In this document: positions 12,474 to 23,860 of the stretch, in pieces
How positions within the stretch are numbered: the stretch's first letter is position 1
Layout of the letters: each line of letters opens with the position of its first letter
Source of the DNA: Tetracladium setigerum
Taxonomy: Eukaryota; Ascomycota; Leotiomycetes; Helotiales
DNA: 64,000 bases
Assembly (NCBI GenBank): GCA_031472005.1
Contig: PZJY01000008.1
Coordinates: forward strand, 806,001-870,000
Direction of reading: 5' to 3'
Notes under the pieces: model-generated
Database searches by the model: none
Told to the model about the DNA's origin: nothing
The model's input: the letters and a program-made list of their open reading frames with translations, nothing else
Translations under genes and position numbers: made by a program

Positions 12474-13266
12474 ACCACAGCGATCGGTAAATGTGTTGTT
12501 GTTTTTGAAGTAGGAATATTCTTCAAGGATGCAAGTCTTCGCTCCTCATCCGGAGTTCTTGATTCTTGTCCTGGGGGCGGACAAAAATAAACCTTGTTGT
12601 TGGTAGTGTACATTATGTTTGCTCGTCGGATCCTTCATTGCGTGGTTCGATGCCACCCCGACAGGGAGGGGTCATGCATTCAGCGATTGGGGAACTTGCA
12701 GTAGTGCTCACCTTAACTTGGGGCGGATTGAAGGCCAGCGAATTACCCAACCTCAAAAACGCCTCTGGTCGAACTACATTTCCTCAGCTGGAACAACTCA
12801 TCCCGATGGTTACATGAGAAAAGAGACAATATTGGCTGGGGATTCCATGAACACATTACGTTGTGTGGTGTGATTTGTTGATCTGCAAGCAAAACAGGGA
12901 ATTTCACCTAACGGTTACTTGGGCCTACTTGGCCATGCAATGGCAAATCCGATTAATTGCTTTTGAGAGATTCAATACTGTACATGCCACCGACTTGCAG
13001 CTGCAAGTTCTTCGCTACAGCCACAATGTTCAGCTGCGAGGAGAGCCTCATTCATTCATTCACAATGCAGCCTTATTCCTTGGTGCCTTGTCCCTTAGAC
13101 AGCGAACATTCAAAAGAAACTTCCCTCCCGCCTGAGCTGACCCACCATCAACAACGATATCCTCATACTCTCTCTGCTCAATTGAATCGTCCTTTAATCA
13201 ATTGAATTCTCGTTTTAGTCAATTATCAATTGTCCATCTAGTCAATTGAATCGAAAAGCTTCCTCA
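12474..13266. promoter_or_regulatory. shared divergent promoter, Cys-rich membrane protein / fasciclin gene
   Basis: About 790 bp lie between two divergent cell-surface genes. No gene is seen. Near the fasciclin start the motif TCAATTGAA/TCAATTATCAATTG recurs five or more times within about 13181-13251, which may be a protein-binding cluster. Confidence 0.45.
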
Positions 13267-14676
13267 ATGTTACTCTTCAATTTGTTAGCCGGCCTCCTCG
13301 CCGTGCGACAAGTGCAAGCACAAAGCTTCCTCTCCGCAATATCAGCCTACCCTCAACTCTCTCAGTTCACTCAACTCCTCAACACCAACCCAACAGTCGC
13401 AACCGCACTTCTCTCTACCTCTGCCAGCGCACCCAAAACTCTTCTCATCCCCAACGACAATGCCTTTAACACCTATGAAAGCAACTTTGGTATCACCATA
13501 ACTAAGACCACACAAACTCAACTCGAAGCAGTCCTCCAATATCACACCTTGAATGGCTCTTACGCGGCCGAGGACTTTTCAGCTGAGAATGGAGTTACGA
13601 TCCCCACCTTGCTCACGGGACAGCAGTATAACAACCGTTCAGCCGGTGCTGCACTATCTTCTGCTTCCGCCGGAGAGAAGAACGGACAAGTTGTTTTCGT
13701 GTCGCCGCAAGGTGATGGCAAGACCTTCAGAGTCCGACAATTACAGTCTGACGCAGCTTCGGTGAAATCTGGTCTTGGTGCCCAAGTAAATCTGACAACA
13801 ACCGAAGACGGAGTTTGGGATGGTGGAAGATTCCACATTGTTGATGGGTATGTTCTCTCTCTACTAGCTTCTAAATATTTCAGATCTTTACTAACAATCA
13901 CAATTCAAAGCTTTCTTACCCTGCCCCAAAACTGCACCTCAACCATCACCAAACGCTCATTGAACGCTCTCTCTGCATCACTCCAACGAACAGGTCTAGC
14001 ACCGGTCCTAGATACTCTCTCTAACGTAACTTGTCTCGGACCAAGCGACGCGGCCTTCCTTGCAGCTGGAAGTCCAGATTCCAAGCTCGACGTTGGAAAT
14101 CTCACTGGCGCATTGATGTTCCACACCATCCCGCAGCCACTGTACTCCAACTTTTTGCAAACCGGTCAGACATTCACAACTGCTAATAACGCGACCGTGA
14201 GAGTTACGAAGGTCAGAGGGGATATTTATTTCAACGACGCGAAGGTTCTACAGGCCAATGTTCTGTAAGTTCTGGTTCCGATCCCAACATCGGAAAGAAA
14301 CAAATTATTCATTACATATACTGACGAGATGGGTTCTAGAACTAACAATGGATTGATTCACGTGCTCGATCGTGTAAGTTGCGACCCTATCCTCTCTTAC
14401 CAATTTTAATCTGTTTCTTGTATTGTATTGCATCTAACATAGCAACAGGTCATGTCAAGCCTAGACTCAGAAAACTACCAAGGCCCCGACAACTCAACCT
14501 CAACAGCAACCTCCTCATCAGCTTCATCCACTGCAACCAGCAGACCCACCTCAACAGGAAGTGGAGCTGCAAATACCGTACCTACTGGCGCTGCCAGCAA
14601 CTTCAAAGAGAACAACCCAGTTTTCTCTGTCATTCTTCAACTTGGAGCCGTTGTGGTTGGAGGATTCATGATTTGA
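13267..14676 (+). CDS. GPI-anchored fasciclin (FAS1) domain protein
   Basis: Four exons: 13267-13847, 13911-14264, 14340-14373 and 14449-14676 (398 residues). Exon 3 is only 34 nt. The first intron is 63 nt and frame-neutral but has clear GTATGT and AAAG ends. The start ATG 13267 gives a secretion signal (MLLFNLLAGLLAVRQVQAQS). Two FAS1 domains follow: the first with KTLLIPNDNAF and LQYHTLNGSY, the second with NVTCLGPSDAAFLAAG, GALMFHTIPQPLYS and NNGLIHVLDRV. A Ser/Thr-rich stalk and a hydrophobic C-terminus (FSVILQLGAVVVGGFMI) predict a GPI anchor. FAS1 proteins mediate adhesion or wall association. Several N-glycosylation sites (NGS, NLT, NCT, NVT) are present. Confidence 0.92.
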
Positions 14677-15954
14677 TGACTGAGTAGTGTTTATTTTTGA
14701 TTCTTTGATGATTCAGGAAAATGGATGTAATGGTTTGGAAAAGGGCGATGATGGAAGGACTTCGATTCTATGAAGCGGGGTTTTGATGGGGAGTTTGGAT
14801 GGTAAATCTAAGGAATGCTGATGATGCTTATTGGTGGGGGATTTCCACTAATGCAATACCGGAAAAGTATACGCTGGATTCGTTTCTTCAACAATCACTT
14901 CTATAAAAGTAGGAAATATGAAATATCCTTAATACTCATATCAAAAGTTCTTATCAAAGCGCGGTTGTCTTTTTCAGAGACTCTGCTTCCCGATGTCTGG
15001 CCCATCCATCTAAAATTCCAAATAATCCTTTCCCTTTTCTCCAAATATCCTCATACATACAGCATTCCTCCGCTATCCCTTCTCGGCTAAACATGCATGT
15101 TTATATTCCAACCGCTTCAACCGTTCCACAAACGTTTTCAATCACACCATATGAAACTAAAAAAACTCGTAACACAAACCACAACATGAGATCAAACAAA
15201 TGTCAATGAAGTGACAAATACACGTTTTTCTGCCCCGTATTGTCGGGAGCAGGATGTTTGAAAGGATTTCTTTAGTTCACTCCCAGTGTCTAATCCTCAT
15301 ACAAGAAAAGGCCACGCACGTACTATACGCGTTGATGTCTCGTACTTGAATTCCTACGGACTCCCCATTGGGAAACAAAAACGTCCTAATACTCCCCAAA
15401 AGAATCCTACTTCGGATGTACCTTCCTGAAATTCCCTTCCCGAAAAACCAGCCCCTCCCGAAAGTCAGACCCCGAAAACGAAAGTTAAAAAATGCGAATG
15501 GATTCTCTTTTTCGAAATTGAAAATAGAAGAATCGTGTCTCGGAGAGATAGCTGACCCGATTAGTCTGACACTCATTCGCATAGAGAACCGAGCGGTCAT
15601 CCGAATCTTTGCATGTTGTCCTGGAATTATTCCCCAAAACAAAAGAACAAGTTCAGCAGGCTAAAAACAAGTGTCGGTGATTAATTAATGCGATGAGCTA
15701 TATACTAGTATGTAGCACGTGCTCAGCTAGTTGGCTTGATATCAACGTATCAAGCGGGCAGAACAAGTGTGCGCTGGGCTCTATCTAGTCCACTCGAATC
15801 CACCGCCGGCCATTATTCCATCCAAAAAATTAACCCCTAGCAATGTCCAACCCCCCCCCTCATTCAACCGATAGATAGACAGACCAGCAGCTATCAAACA
15901 AAAAAATAGACCAAAAAAAGGCAAAAAATAAGTTGTGGTGTTTGAATGATGAGT
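14677..15954. other. intergenic, no gene seen
   Basis: About 1.3 kb between the fasciclin gene and the tRNA. Overlapping short frames on both strands at 15277-15664 have no start context, introns or family resemblance. A run of nine C lies at about 15850-15858. Confidence 0.45.
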
Positions 15955-16035
15955 AGTCACCATAGGGATTCGAACCCTAGCTTCCGAGGAAACGAGCTTA
16001 GCAGGCCCGCGCGTTAACCACTCCGCCATAGTGAC
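15955..16035 (-). tRNA. tRNA-Ser (anticodon GCU)
   Basis: Read on the minus strand from 16035. The acceptor arm GTCACTA pairs with TGGTGAC (one T-G pair). The anticodon stem CGGGC/GCTCG encloses the loop CTGCTAA, so the anticodon is GCT. A long variable arm (TTTCCTCGGAAGC) marks a class II tRNA, and the T arm carries GGTTCGAATCC. The 81 bp length counts the discriminator base, and there is no intron. It decodes AGC/AGU serine codons. Confidence 0.95.
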
Positions 16036-16508
16036 TTGTTATTGGAGGATCACTGGCTTGTTTGGATTTATGTAGATCGACAGGTGGAAGTGTTTGACTG
16101 GTGGCCTATGATTGGGTAGGGCCGGCCCGTCCCATAGTATTAAGCGAGATGTGGTGCCAAGACTATCCCCGCCATCATGAACGGTTTGGAATACTCAACC
16201 AGGTCAACCCCCGAAGTGATTCATGACAGTACAGTAGGAGTATCATTACACTCTTGCTTGTTTTCTATATTCTCTATTTCTTTTTAATGAATTTTATTTT
16301 GGTTCAACTGTCTCTCCGTAAGATGTTTCAATGCATCCATTTCAAACCCCCCATCTTCGGAATCCCGCCGTGCTTTGCTTATCAGTTTGTTTCTTGAAGC
16401 TCCCGCTCCTATCTCCAACCAAAACAATACATATAAGTATACAACCCCTCCCCATAGAAGAGCCTCTAAACTAACCCTTCCCCCCAAATAAAATAAAATA
16501 AAAATGCA
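16036..16508. other. intergenic: tRNA upstream and SDR promoter
   Basis: No coding frame supported. An A-rich leader with an AAATAAAATAAAATAAAA tract directly precedes the SDR start. Confidence 0.4.
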
Positions 16509-17326
16509 ATGTCTCTCCCCTTCCAAAACCAAACCATCCTCATCACCGGCGCCGCCAGTGGCATCGGCCGCGCGACAGCCGTCGCCCTCTCCAAACTCGG
16601 AGCAACACTCTGTCTAACAGACATCAACTCCACAGGTCTCCTCACCACTCTCTCTCTTTGCAGCCCTCCTCACCACCGTCTAAACCACATCTCACAAGCG
16701 CATTCGACATCAGCTCCTCCACAGCATGCAACGCCTTCATTTCCCAAATCCTCCAGACATACAACACAAGCATAAACCACGTCTTCAACTGCGCAGGCAT
16801 AAACCCCACCGCGCTCCCGACATCCTCCATAACCGATGAATACTTCTCCAAAATGATATCGACAAACCTCACCGGCGTCTTCAACATCACCCGCGCCTGC
16901 ATCCCACACATGCACACCGGTCCGGGCGGTTCCTCCTTCGTCAACGTCTCATCCATCTGCGGCACCTCAGCCAAATCCCAATTCTCCGTCTACTGCGCGA
17001 CGAAATTCGCAATCATTGGGTTTTCGAAGAGCTTGGCGCTGGAGTTGGGCGAGAAGGGGATTCGGACGAATGTGGTGGCGCCGGGGTATATTGATACGCC
17101 GACGAATGCTGGGGTGGTGGAGGGGGAGGAAGGGGTGCGGAGGATGAGGGAGGGGAATGCGTTGGGGAGGGTGGGGAGCGTGGAGGAGGTGGCGGATGTG
17201 GTGGTGTTTTTGATGGGGGAGGGCGCGAGGTATATGAATGGGAGTGTGGTTGATGTTGATGGGGGATTGGGAGGGGGATTTGAAAATTGTGTGTGTGGTT
17301 TTGGAGAGAGATTGGAGTGTATTTAG
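16509..17326 (+). CDS. short-chain dehydrogenase/reductase (apparent frameshift near 16640-16690)
   Basis: Classical SDR, 272 residues if one base is restored. The NAD(P)-binding motif is TGAASGIGRA near the start, followed by LCLTDIN. Then come NCAGIN (NNAG position), the catalytic Ser in NVSSICG, YCATK with catalytic Tyr and Lys, APGYIDTP and VDVDGGLGGG. The acidic residue after the second strand (TDIN) suggests NAD rather than NADP. The N-terminal part (from 16509) and the rest (from about 16670) are in different frames. The only nearby GT-AG pair (16636-16663, 28 bp) is too short and joins to a stop. A 16636-16724 intron would delete the conserved FDIS segment. One lost base explains it best. 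An out-of-frame ATG at 16504 overlaps the start. The substrate is unknown. Confidence 0.82.
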
Positions 17327-18089
17327 AGACTATGCTCGTCTGAGCAAATTGAAAGCGTATGTTTTGACCTCGATATTGATATTAAACTGAATATATATGA
17401 ATGGTTGTGTAATAAAATGTATTAAGGTAGAACCGGCCTCAGATTTAAATACCTAGCTTAGTGAAGCGAATTCCACTTTGATGTCGAAGAATAAGGATGT
17501 GAAAGCGAGAGGAACTAAAACTAATTGTGGAAGATAACTACGGATGTACTCAACTAAAAGACATAAATCTATAATTTTTTTTATAATTTCATGACCAATT
17601 CCGAGAAAAATACAGACGTTATAAAAGTAACCTTATATCAGTTCTATCTTTGCTATGCACGCAAACAAAATAAAATAGTGGATGTAATATGATTTATTTC
17701 ATTTTGTTTTTATTTAAAACTGTATTTACTTTGAAAGAAAAGGCTTTTCGCCGGCCTGCATCTCTAATCTTTCATTCTGGTTCAACTTCAACACGTCTTT
17801 CCTCATAGCTTCTCATCTCATCTCACCCCATCGCTCTCATCACATCAAACCAGTAACAGACTAATCAACTCCCTTAAAAATAGCAATGAAGAACTCCTAT
17901 TCCCAGATGCAACACGCAAATATGCAGACCAACCTTCCTTCCCTTGTCTTACGAAAATACAACTCCTTCCCATTGACCAAACCTAACAATTCTAGTCCTC
18001 CCATCCCGTATGTCATACTTTATATCTCATATTTGCAAGGCCGTCATCCCCTTTATCCTCCCCCCCCCCCCCCCCCACCAAACTCAAGC
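17327..18089. other. convergent 3' intergenic region with C17 tract
   Basis: Lies between the SDR gene and the 3' end of the Q-rich gene. AT-rich at 17560-17730, with no gene seen. A run of 17 C occupies 18060-18076, starting 13 bases past the stop of the Q-rich gene. Confidence 0.5.
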
Positions 18090-20031
18090 TCAACCCCTCC
18101 AAACCCCTGGAATCGGCGGAGCAGGACCATAATTTGGCTCTCCGTTTGCCGTATGTTGCGGAACTGGTTGTCCCCACTGCGGTTGCTGCCACTGCTGTTG
18201 TTGCTGTTGTTGAACCTGCTGCTGCGCACCGACATTCAAATTCCCGTACTGAGGAAAACTCGGATGAGCACCTCCCTGCTGCTGCGGTTGGTGCACCGCA
18301 CCACCGAAGTAATCCTTTCCAGCTAAAATAGGCTGTGGTCCGGTAGGTGGAGGAGCAAAGTAAGGCGGTGGTGCTGGAGAAGCGACGGATTGCGAACGGC
18401 CGTGTTGGGCGGGGTTGTAGACGTTTTGTTGAGGGTTGTATTGGGGCTGTTGGAATTGAGGTTGTTGCTGCTGGGGGTTATATTGAGGTTGTTGGAATTG
18501 AGGTTGAGGGGTGTATCGTGGTTGGTTTGTTTGGGGATGCGGAGAGTAGATAGAGGGAGAGACTGAAGAGATGGAAGAGATAGATTGATGGCGTGAGTTA
18601 ATTGGTGACGATATTGATGAAATTGAAGAAATGGATGACATCGGACGAGACAGTGGAGTGGGGGCTTGTGAGTAGTAGCCCGAGTCTTGTCTCTGAACGG
18701 GAGGGTGGTGAGGTTTGGGTTGTGGCTGAGCGTAGACGGTTTGTTGCGGCTGTTGATACGAGTTTTGGACCTGCTGAGCTGGTACTTGGGTTTGATACTG
18801 CTGAGGTGCTGACGAGAGTGGTTGATTTTGGTTCTGGATAGGTTGTGGAGCAATGGAACCTTGTCTTTGATGGGCTTGAACTTGCTGGACAGGCTGCTGA
18901 GGAACATACTGTGGTTTTGTCTGAAGATTTGGTGCTGCAACTGGAGCGTATTGCGGCTGTTGCTGTTGAGAAAGAGAACCTTGCCTCTGTTGATTTTGAA
19001 CTAGCTGAGTTGGTTGTTGAGGTACAAATTGCTGTTGATTTTGTACCTGCTGTGTTGGTTGTTGAGGAGCGTATTGCTGCTGTTGATTCTGAACTTGTGG
19101 TTGATTCTGAACTTGTTGTTGATTCTGAACCTGCTGGGCTGGCTGTTGAGGGACGTATTGCTGCTGCTGAGAAACCGAAGCTTGGCTCTGCACATTTTGC
19201 ACCTGCTGCGTTGGCTGCTGAGGTGCATACTGCTGTCCTTGAACATTTGTCTGCTGGGCTGGTTGCTGATGGGCATATTGCTGTTCTTGAACATTTGTCT
19301 GCTGGACTGGTTGCTGAGGAGCATATTGCTGCTCTTGAACCTGAACTTGCTGGACTGGCTGCTGGGGAGCATATTGCTGCTGGACCTGCGCACTCTGAAC
19401 AGGTTGAGCTTGAGCTTGTGCATATTGAGGCTGGGATTGCTGTTGATCCAAAGCCGGAGCAGACACCGGCTGTTGAACCTGGACCTCCGGAGAGGCTACT
19501 CTATCAATCGCAACAGAGGGAGCTGATACCGTCTCCGTTGGCGCAACTCTATCGATAGATGACAGAAAATCGGTCTTGGGAGCAGCATTCGCAGGAGCAG
19601 TCTGCGCGCTTTCTTGTGGAGGAGCAGAAGTCTCCTGGATATTGACTTTTGGCTCCTCGGCTTCCTTCTTGGCCTTGGGCCCTCCATCAAGACTAATCTC
19701 CAATGGTCCTGAGATGGTAGCGGACATTCCTCTCTTCTCCATTTCCATCTGCAATAATTTCGCTTTCAGGAACGCGATTTCCTCTTCCATGGTTGGTGGG
19801 GCTGGAAGATCAATGTGATCTGGATGAGCGGCTCTCTCGTTGTGATTCGCTTCTTGAGAATATAGTGGGAGAGGGGTCTGATATTCTTGCAAATGCTCGG
19901 TAGTGTAAGCAGCTGACTTCTCGTTGGGGTAGATTTGCTGCTGCTGCTGCTGCTGCTGTGGTCCGCTCTGAATGACATTCAACTGATATTTCCCATCTTG
20001 TTGCTGAGCTCCTGGATACTGGGGTAAAGGC

Positions 20032-20062
<31 letters not shown>

Positions 20063-20864
20063 GCATGTACTGCTCCTGACCCTGAACTTGAACTTGGCCG
20101 TTCACCACATTGTATTGAGCGTATTGATTGTCCGGAGCGATAGAAGGCTGTACATATCCAAGCTGTCCAGGAATCTGCATATTCGGTTGCTGCTGCCACT
20201 GTATTTGCTGTTGATTCTGCATCAAAACACCTGGCTGTGGCAAAGGCATGCCAGCTGTAAGAGCGGGTTGTTGAAACTGCATTTGCTGCCCTTGGTAGTA
20301 TTGTTGCTGCATTGTTTGACCTGGGGCTTGCACCATGACCGGGTTGCCTTGCATTTGCAGATTTGCCAGTTGCGCTTGCATGGCTTTCATCTTTAACTCC
20401 TGCTCTCCCTTCTTCTTCAGATGCCCATCATGAAGATGTTCAACTCCCGCTCCAACTCCATCCAGAGCTACATGAGCCACTGCATATTCCACTCCTTTTC
20501 CCACCGCTTCGCCCGCAGCCGCATCTGCCAAAGGACCTGCCAGACCAAGAGTCGCAACTGCAATCACTCCACTCACTGCCATCGATCCGGCGACATCTCT
20601 TGATCGCGTGTTGTGTGTTGTTCCTCTTTCCTGTAGGCCTTTCTCAATGATTTCCCGCTTCTTGCGTGCGTTGTGAATGCGGGGTGCTGATAATCCCAAT
20701 CCCACGAGTGAAATGCCCGCCGTGAGAGGAGAGAATAAGACGCTGGTTGCTGTCGATGTCGCGCCTCCGGCGATCTGTCTTGTGTAGTTTTCCCATTCTT
20801 TTTGAAGTTGTTCGGTGCTTAGATTGTTGCATTTCGCCTGATACTCGGCATAATCAAACGGCAT
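18090..20864 (-). CDS. large glutamine-rich protein with N-terminal hydrophobic helices
   Basis: Single exon, 924 residues, from ATG 20864 (MPFDYAEYQAKCNNLS). The open frame extends further upstream, but only with non-ATG codons. Residues 1-150 are ordered: an N-terminal amphipathic stretch (EQLQKEWENYTRQIAGG), then two hydrophobic glycine-rich segments (LFSPLTAGISLVGLGLSA and AVSGVIAVATLGLAGPLA) separated by a basic helix. These resemble membrane-inserting or bacteriocin-like helices, but no family is recognised. The remaining 770 residues are Q/P/Y/N-rich. They include a CAA-type poly-Q run (20034-20063) and about ten imperfect copies of a QQYAPQQPxQQVQ unit (about 18890-19390). The composition is prion-like and could drive condensation. 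The gene is intact despite heavy repetition. Function unknown. Confidence 0.8.
20034..20063 (-). repeat. trinucleotide repeat encoding poly-Gln
   Basis: About ten TTG units in a row on the plus strand (CAA on the coding strand) inside the Q-rich gene. It is likely to vary in length between strains. Confidence 0.85.
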
Positions 20865-23860
20865 CTTGACCGGTGGTCTCTTGCGAGTTTGATCTTTGGT
20901 TGTGTACAGCCAGCCGTTCTTTTTCAAGATATATTGGAGAACAACCAGGTTGTGAATTCACTCGTGAGGGTTCGATTTATATTTGTGTTCCACAGATCCT
21001 TTCCACGTGTAGAGCAGATGTCATGTCACCCTTCTCAAAGGGAGTCAAATCGATGAGTGGACAAGAGAAGAAGAGTGAGCGAGCGAGTGAGTTTGTGAAT
21101 GTTATGAATGTATGAATAGAGGGGAGCAAACCAAAAAAAAGAGGGAGAAAGTAATGCCACAAGCCATGAATATACAGGGTAAGAGTCAGGAACATCAGCA
21201 AGCGCGGGGGGGAAAGCCCATCCCATCCATACATAAATAACCATGATTAAGCTTTCCTCCCCCTCTGTGACCCCTTGAGTGACATTCACAGAGCCGCCAC
21301 TATCGAAACAGAACCAGCACCACTTTCTCGGTTCTCCCCCCAATCTGTTCCACACTCGACATTCCTGAGGGAGTCCTGCGACCACCAAATCAGCCTCGCG
21401 ACGGGCTAGAACGACGCCTCCAGGCATGCTGCCATCCTGCTTTAAGATTGGGGAGATGCTTCTTGTGCATAGTCAGTGCCCTGTGGTTGGTGACATGGAA
21501 CTGGTGGCTTTTTTTTGGGCTTTTTGAGCTTTTTGGGCTTTTCCCTTCCAGGTGCGGCTGAGGGAATGTGGTGTGTTGTGGCATTTAATATCATTACGGG
21601 GAGTATCGAAGGGAAGGGAATTCATCAAAGAGGGAGCGCCCAAGCGAGAATATTTTGCCTCGAACACAATAAAGCGAAAACAGGGAAGATCATTACGGGG
21701 GCTGGAAACATCATTGCTTGATGCCCAGGCCTTTCTTTGGTCTGTTCTGTTCTGTTATGGTCTGACATCGCAACAAGCATTTCATGCCACGTGCAGCTGG
21801 GAGTCCCCCAAGGAAATGATCATCGCCATCGCTCCATTTATTTTTCAAGACACGAGAGAGACCCGATCCGATACACTGCTGTCTGTCATCTTGATCTCAT
21901 CTGATAGCTTATGTAGATACTTAGACATCATTTACACTGCCTCCCCGAAGCACCACAGATGTCAAAACCCAATGATACGAAAGGTACAGATTCACTACTA
22001 CACTACCACACTACAAAAATGCCATCATCAAGATCTCAGAAGCTCTCAAGATCCGTGCCTAACAATGATGCTTTTTCTCCCATACTCCATACGGTACCAC
22101 CCCACCAGCCAGTCTAGTCTAGTGTACTCCGTGCATCTAGTCACAGTCACGGCCACAGTCCGAAGGGATGCATGATAAGCTTTCAAAACCCAGCCAGCAT
22201 GGCTGGCACTGTTCACCCAAACCCTCACACCGACAGTGTTGGCAAATGCTTGACCAATGAATACGCGCTATCACATCACCCCCAAGGATGGAAAAAGAGT
22301 CCCAAAAAGAAAAGGAAGAATTCTGTCTGGAATACGGAGGGAGGTCCGGAGGAGTATGGTCATTGTTGAATTCCTGGGTGTGAGACTGTGAGTGCAATGC
22401 AGAAGTGCGCCTTGCCGGTTTGGTGTCATTTGAGATGATGTTTGAGGAGAGAGGGCGGTGGGAGAGAAAGGAAAGGGGGTTATTTAAGAGCAGCAGGCGT
22501 GATGTGATGGCTGGGCATGGGATCATGTCCTGCGATGCAACGGATGAATAATGGGGGTGAAAAGTTAATCGGAGGGTGAAGTCCTTCATCTTCAACACTG
22601 CTCTGCTCTGTGGTTCAAGGTGTGAGATCTCATCCTTTATACAGGGCAATTCCATTATTGGGATTCATAAAGATGATCTGGGAATAATATTGTTCAACAT
22701 GTAGGATACAAGTATTCTCAATAATATAATAAGCGCCTAACCAATTACCCAACGAACTTGAGACAGTCAATATTCTGAAAAAAGTACTGGAGGATCATTC
22801 TCGATAGTCAACATTTTTAGCATCACGATCCATTGCCAACAGATTCCATTATCATTCACAGATTGACGTCATAAGTGAACCTATCTATCCCCTACGAAGA
22901 AGCATCTTCAGATGTTCTCAAAATAATACAAGTAAATATACAGTACCAGCACCTCACCTCTTCTTAATCTGTGCTACATTCTTGACACTACTGAACAACA
23001 ATCCTGTTCAGCACGTGGCCTCGTTACTGGTTACTCTATGCGGAACATTGAACCGGACTAAAGCGAAGCGAAGCGGGAGTCTGCCCTGTCTGCCTTGCCC
23101 ATCTCAAACAAAAACAACTCAACTCAACACACTTGTTTTGTCAAACAAGCTCGAATTCATCCCAAACCCCGAAAAACCAAGAAAAAAAAAGAGAAGGAAT
23201 AAATGGCCAACTCTGGAATCCCCATCATCATCATCATCATGTACAAAACAGCACACTTTTGCATATTGGATTTGCATATTGGTTTTGGGCGTGTTTGGAA
23301 GACTTGCATCTTCACAGAAAAAAGCCGATGTAATGATGCAATGCAATGCAATAATACTGGTTTGCCAGGGGTGTTGTTGATGAGAAGAAATCAGATTGGT
23401 ATGGTATGGTATGGTATGGTATATGGTATGCATCAAAATTCATTATCCGTACTACTGTATCTGTGATCAAATCAAGCAAGCAAAAGTAGAGCTACATGGT
23501 AGTTTAGTGGCTGTCAATCAATCAATAAATAATATGGTTGGTGGTGGGTGTGATCTGGTCGCGTAGGTCCTGCTGCATCTCCACTCTTGACACACCGAGT
23601 AGGTACGAAAATACCTTGGTTGCCAAACTCCCCAAGTAAAGCCACGAGCAAAGCGATGGGGAAAAAAGAGAGAAGGGGAACCCATTAATCCATCAAATTC
23701 ATCCAGCCTGCCAGAGCAAAGAAATTTCAGAGAGGCAAGAAATAAAAAAGAGGAGAACATCGCGCCTGGGGAAATGTAACAACCCGGGAAAACACCAAAT
23801 CAAAAAATCCGACCACGAGAGCACATAGACAATCATCCCATCCATCTAACACTGACATCC
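20865..23860. other. 3-kb intergenic region, no gene seen
   Basis: Upstream of the Q-rich gene and downstream of SMC3. All frames are short and overlap on both strands. The longest (22137-22655, minus) has no family resemblance. Low-complexity patches include TTTTTGGGC repeats at 21509-21542, a CAT run at about 23222-23241 and a TATGG pentanucleotide repeat at about 23398-23427. A long 5' leader for the Q-rich gene is possible. Confidence 0.5.
23398..23430 (+). repeat. TATGG pentanucleotide microsatellite
   Basis: GGTATGG units repeat about five times, with one shortened unit at the end. Intergenic. Confidence 0.8.

Noticed and set aside
15277..15664. overlapping frames on both strands
   Set aside because: Both are open by chance in a region of biased composition. 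Neither has homology or start context.
22137..22655. 172-codon frame on the minus strand
   Set aside because: No family resemblance, no start context, many rare transitions in composition, and overlapping frames on the other strand. It looks like chance in the 3-kb gap.
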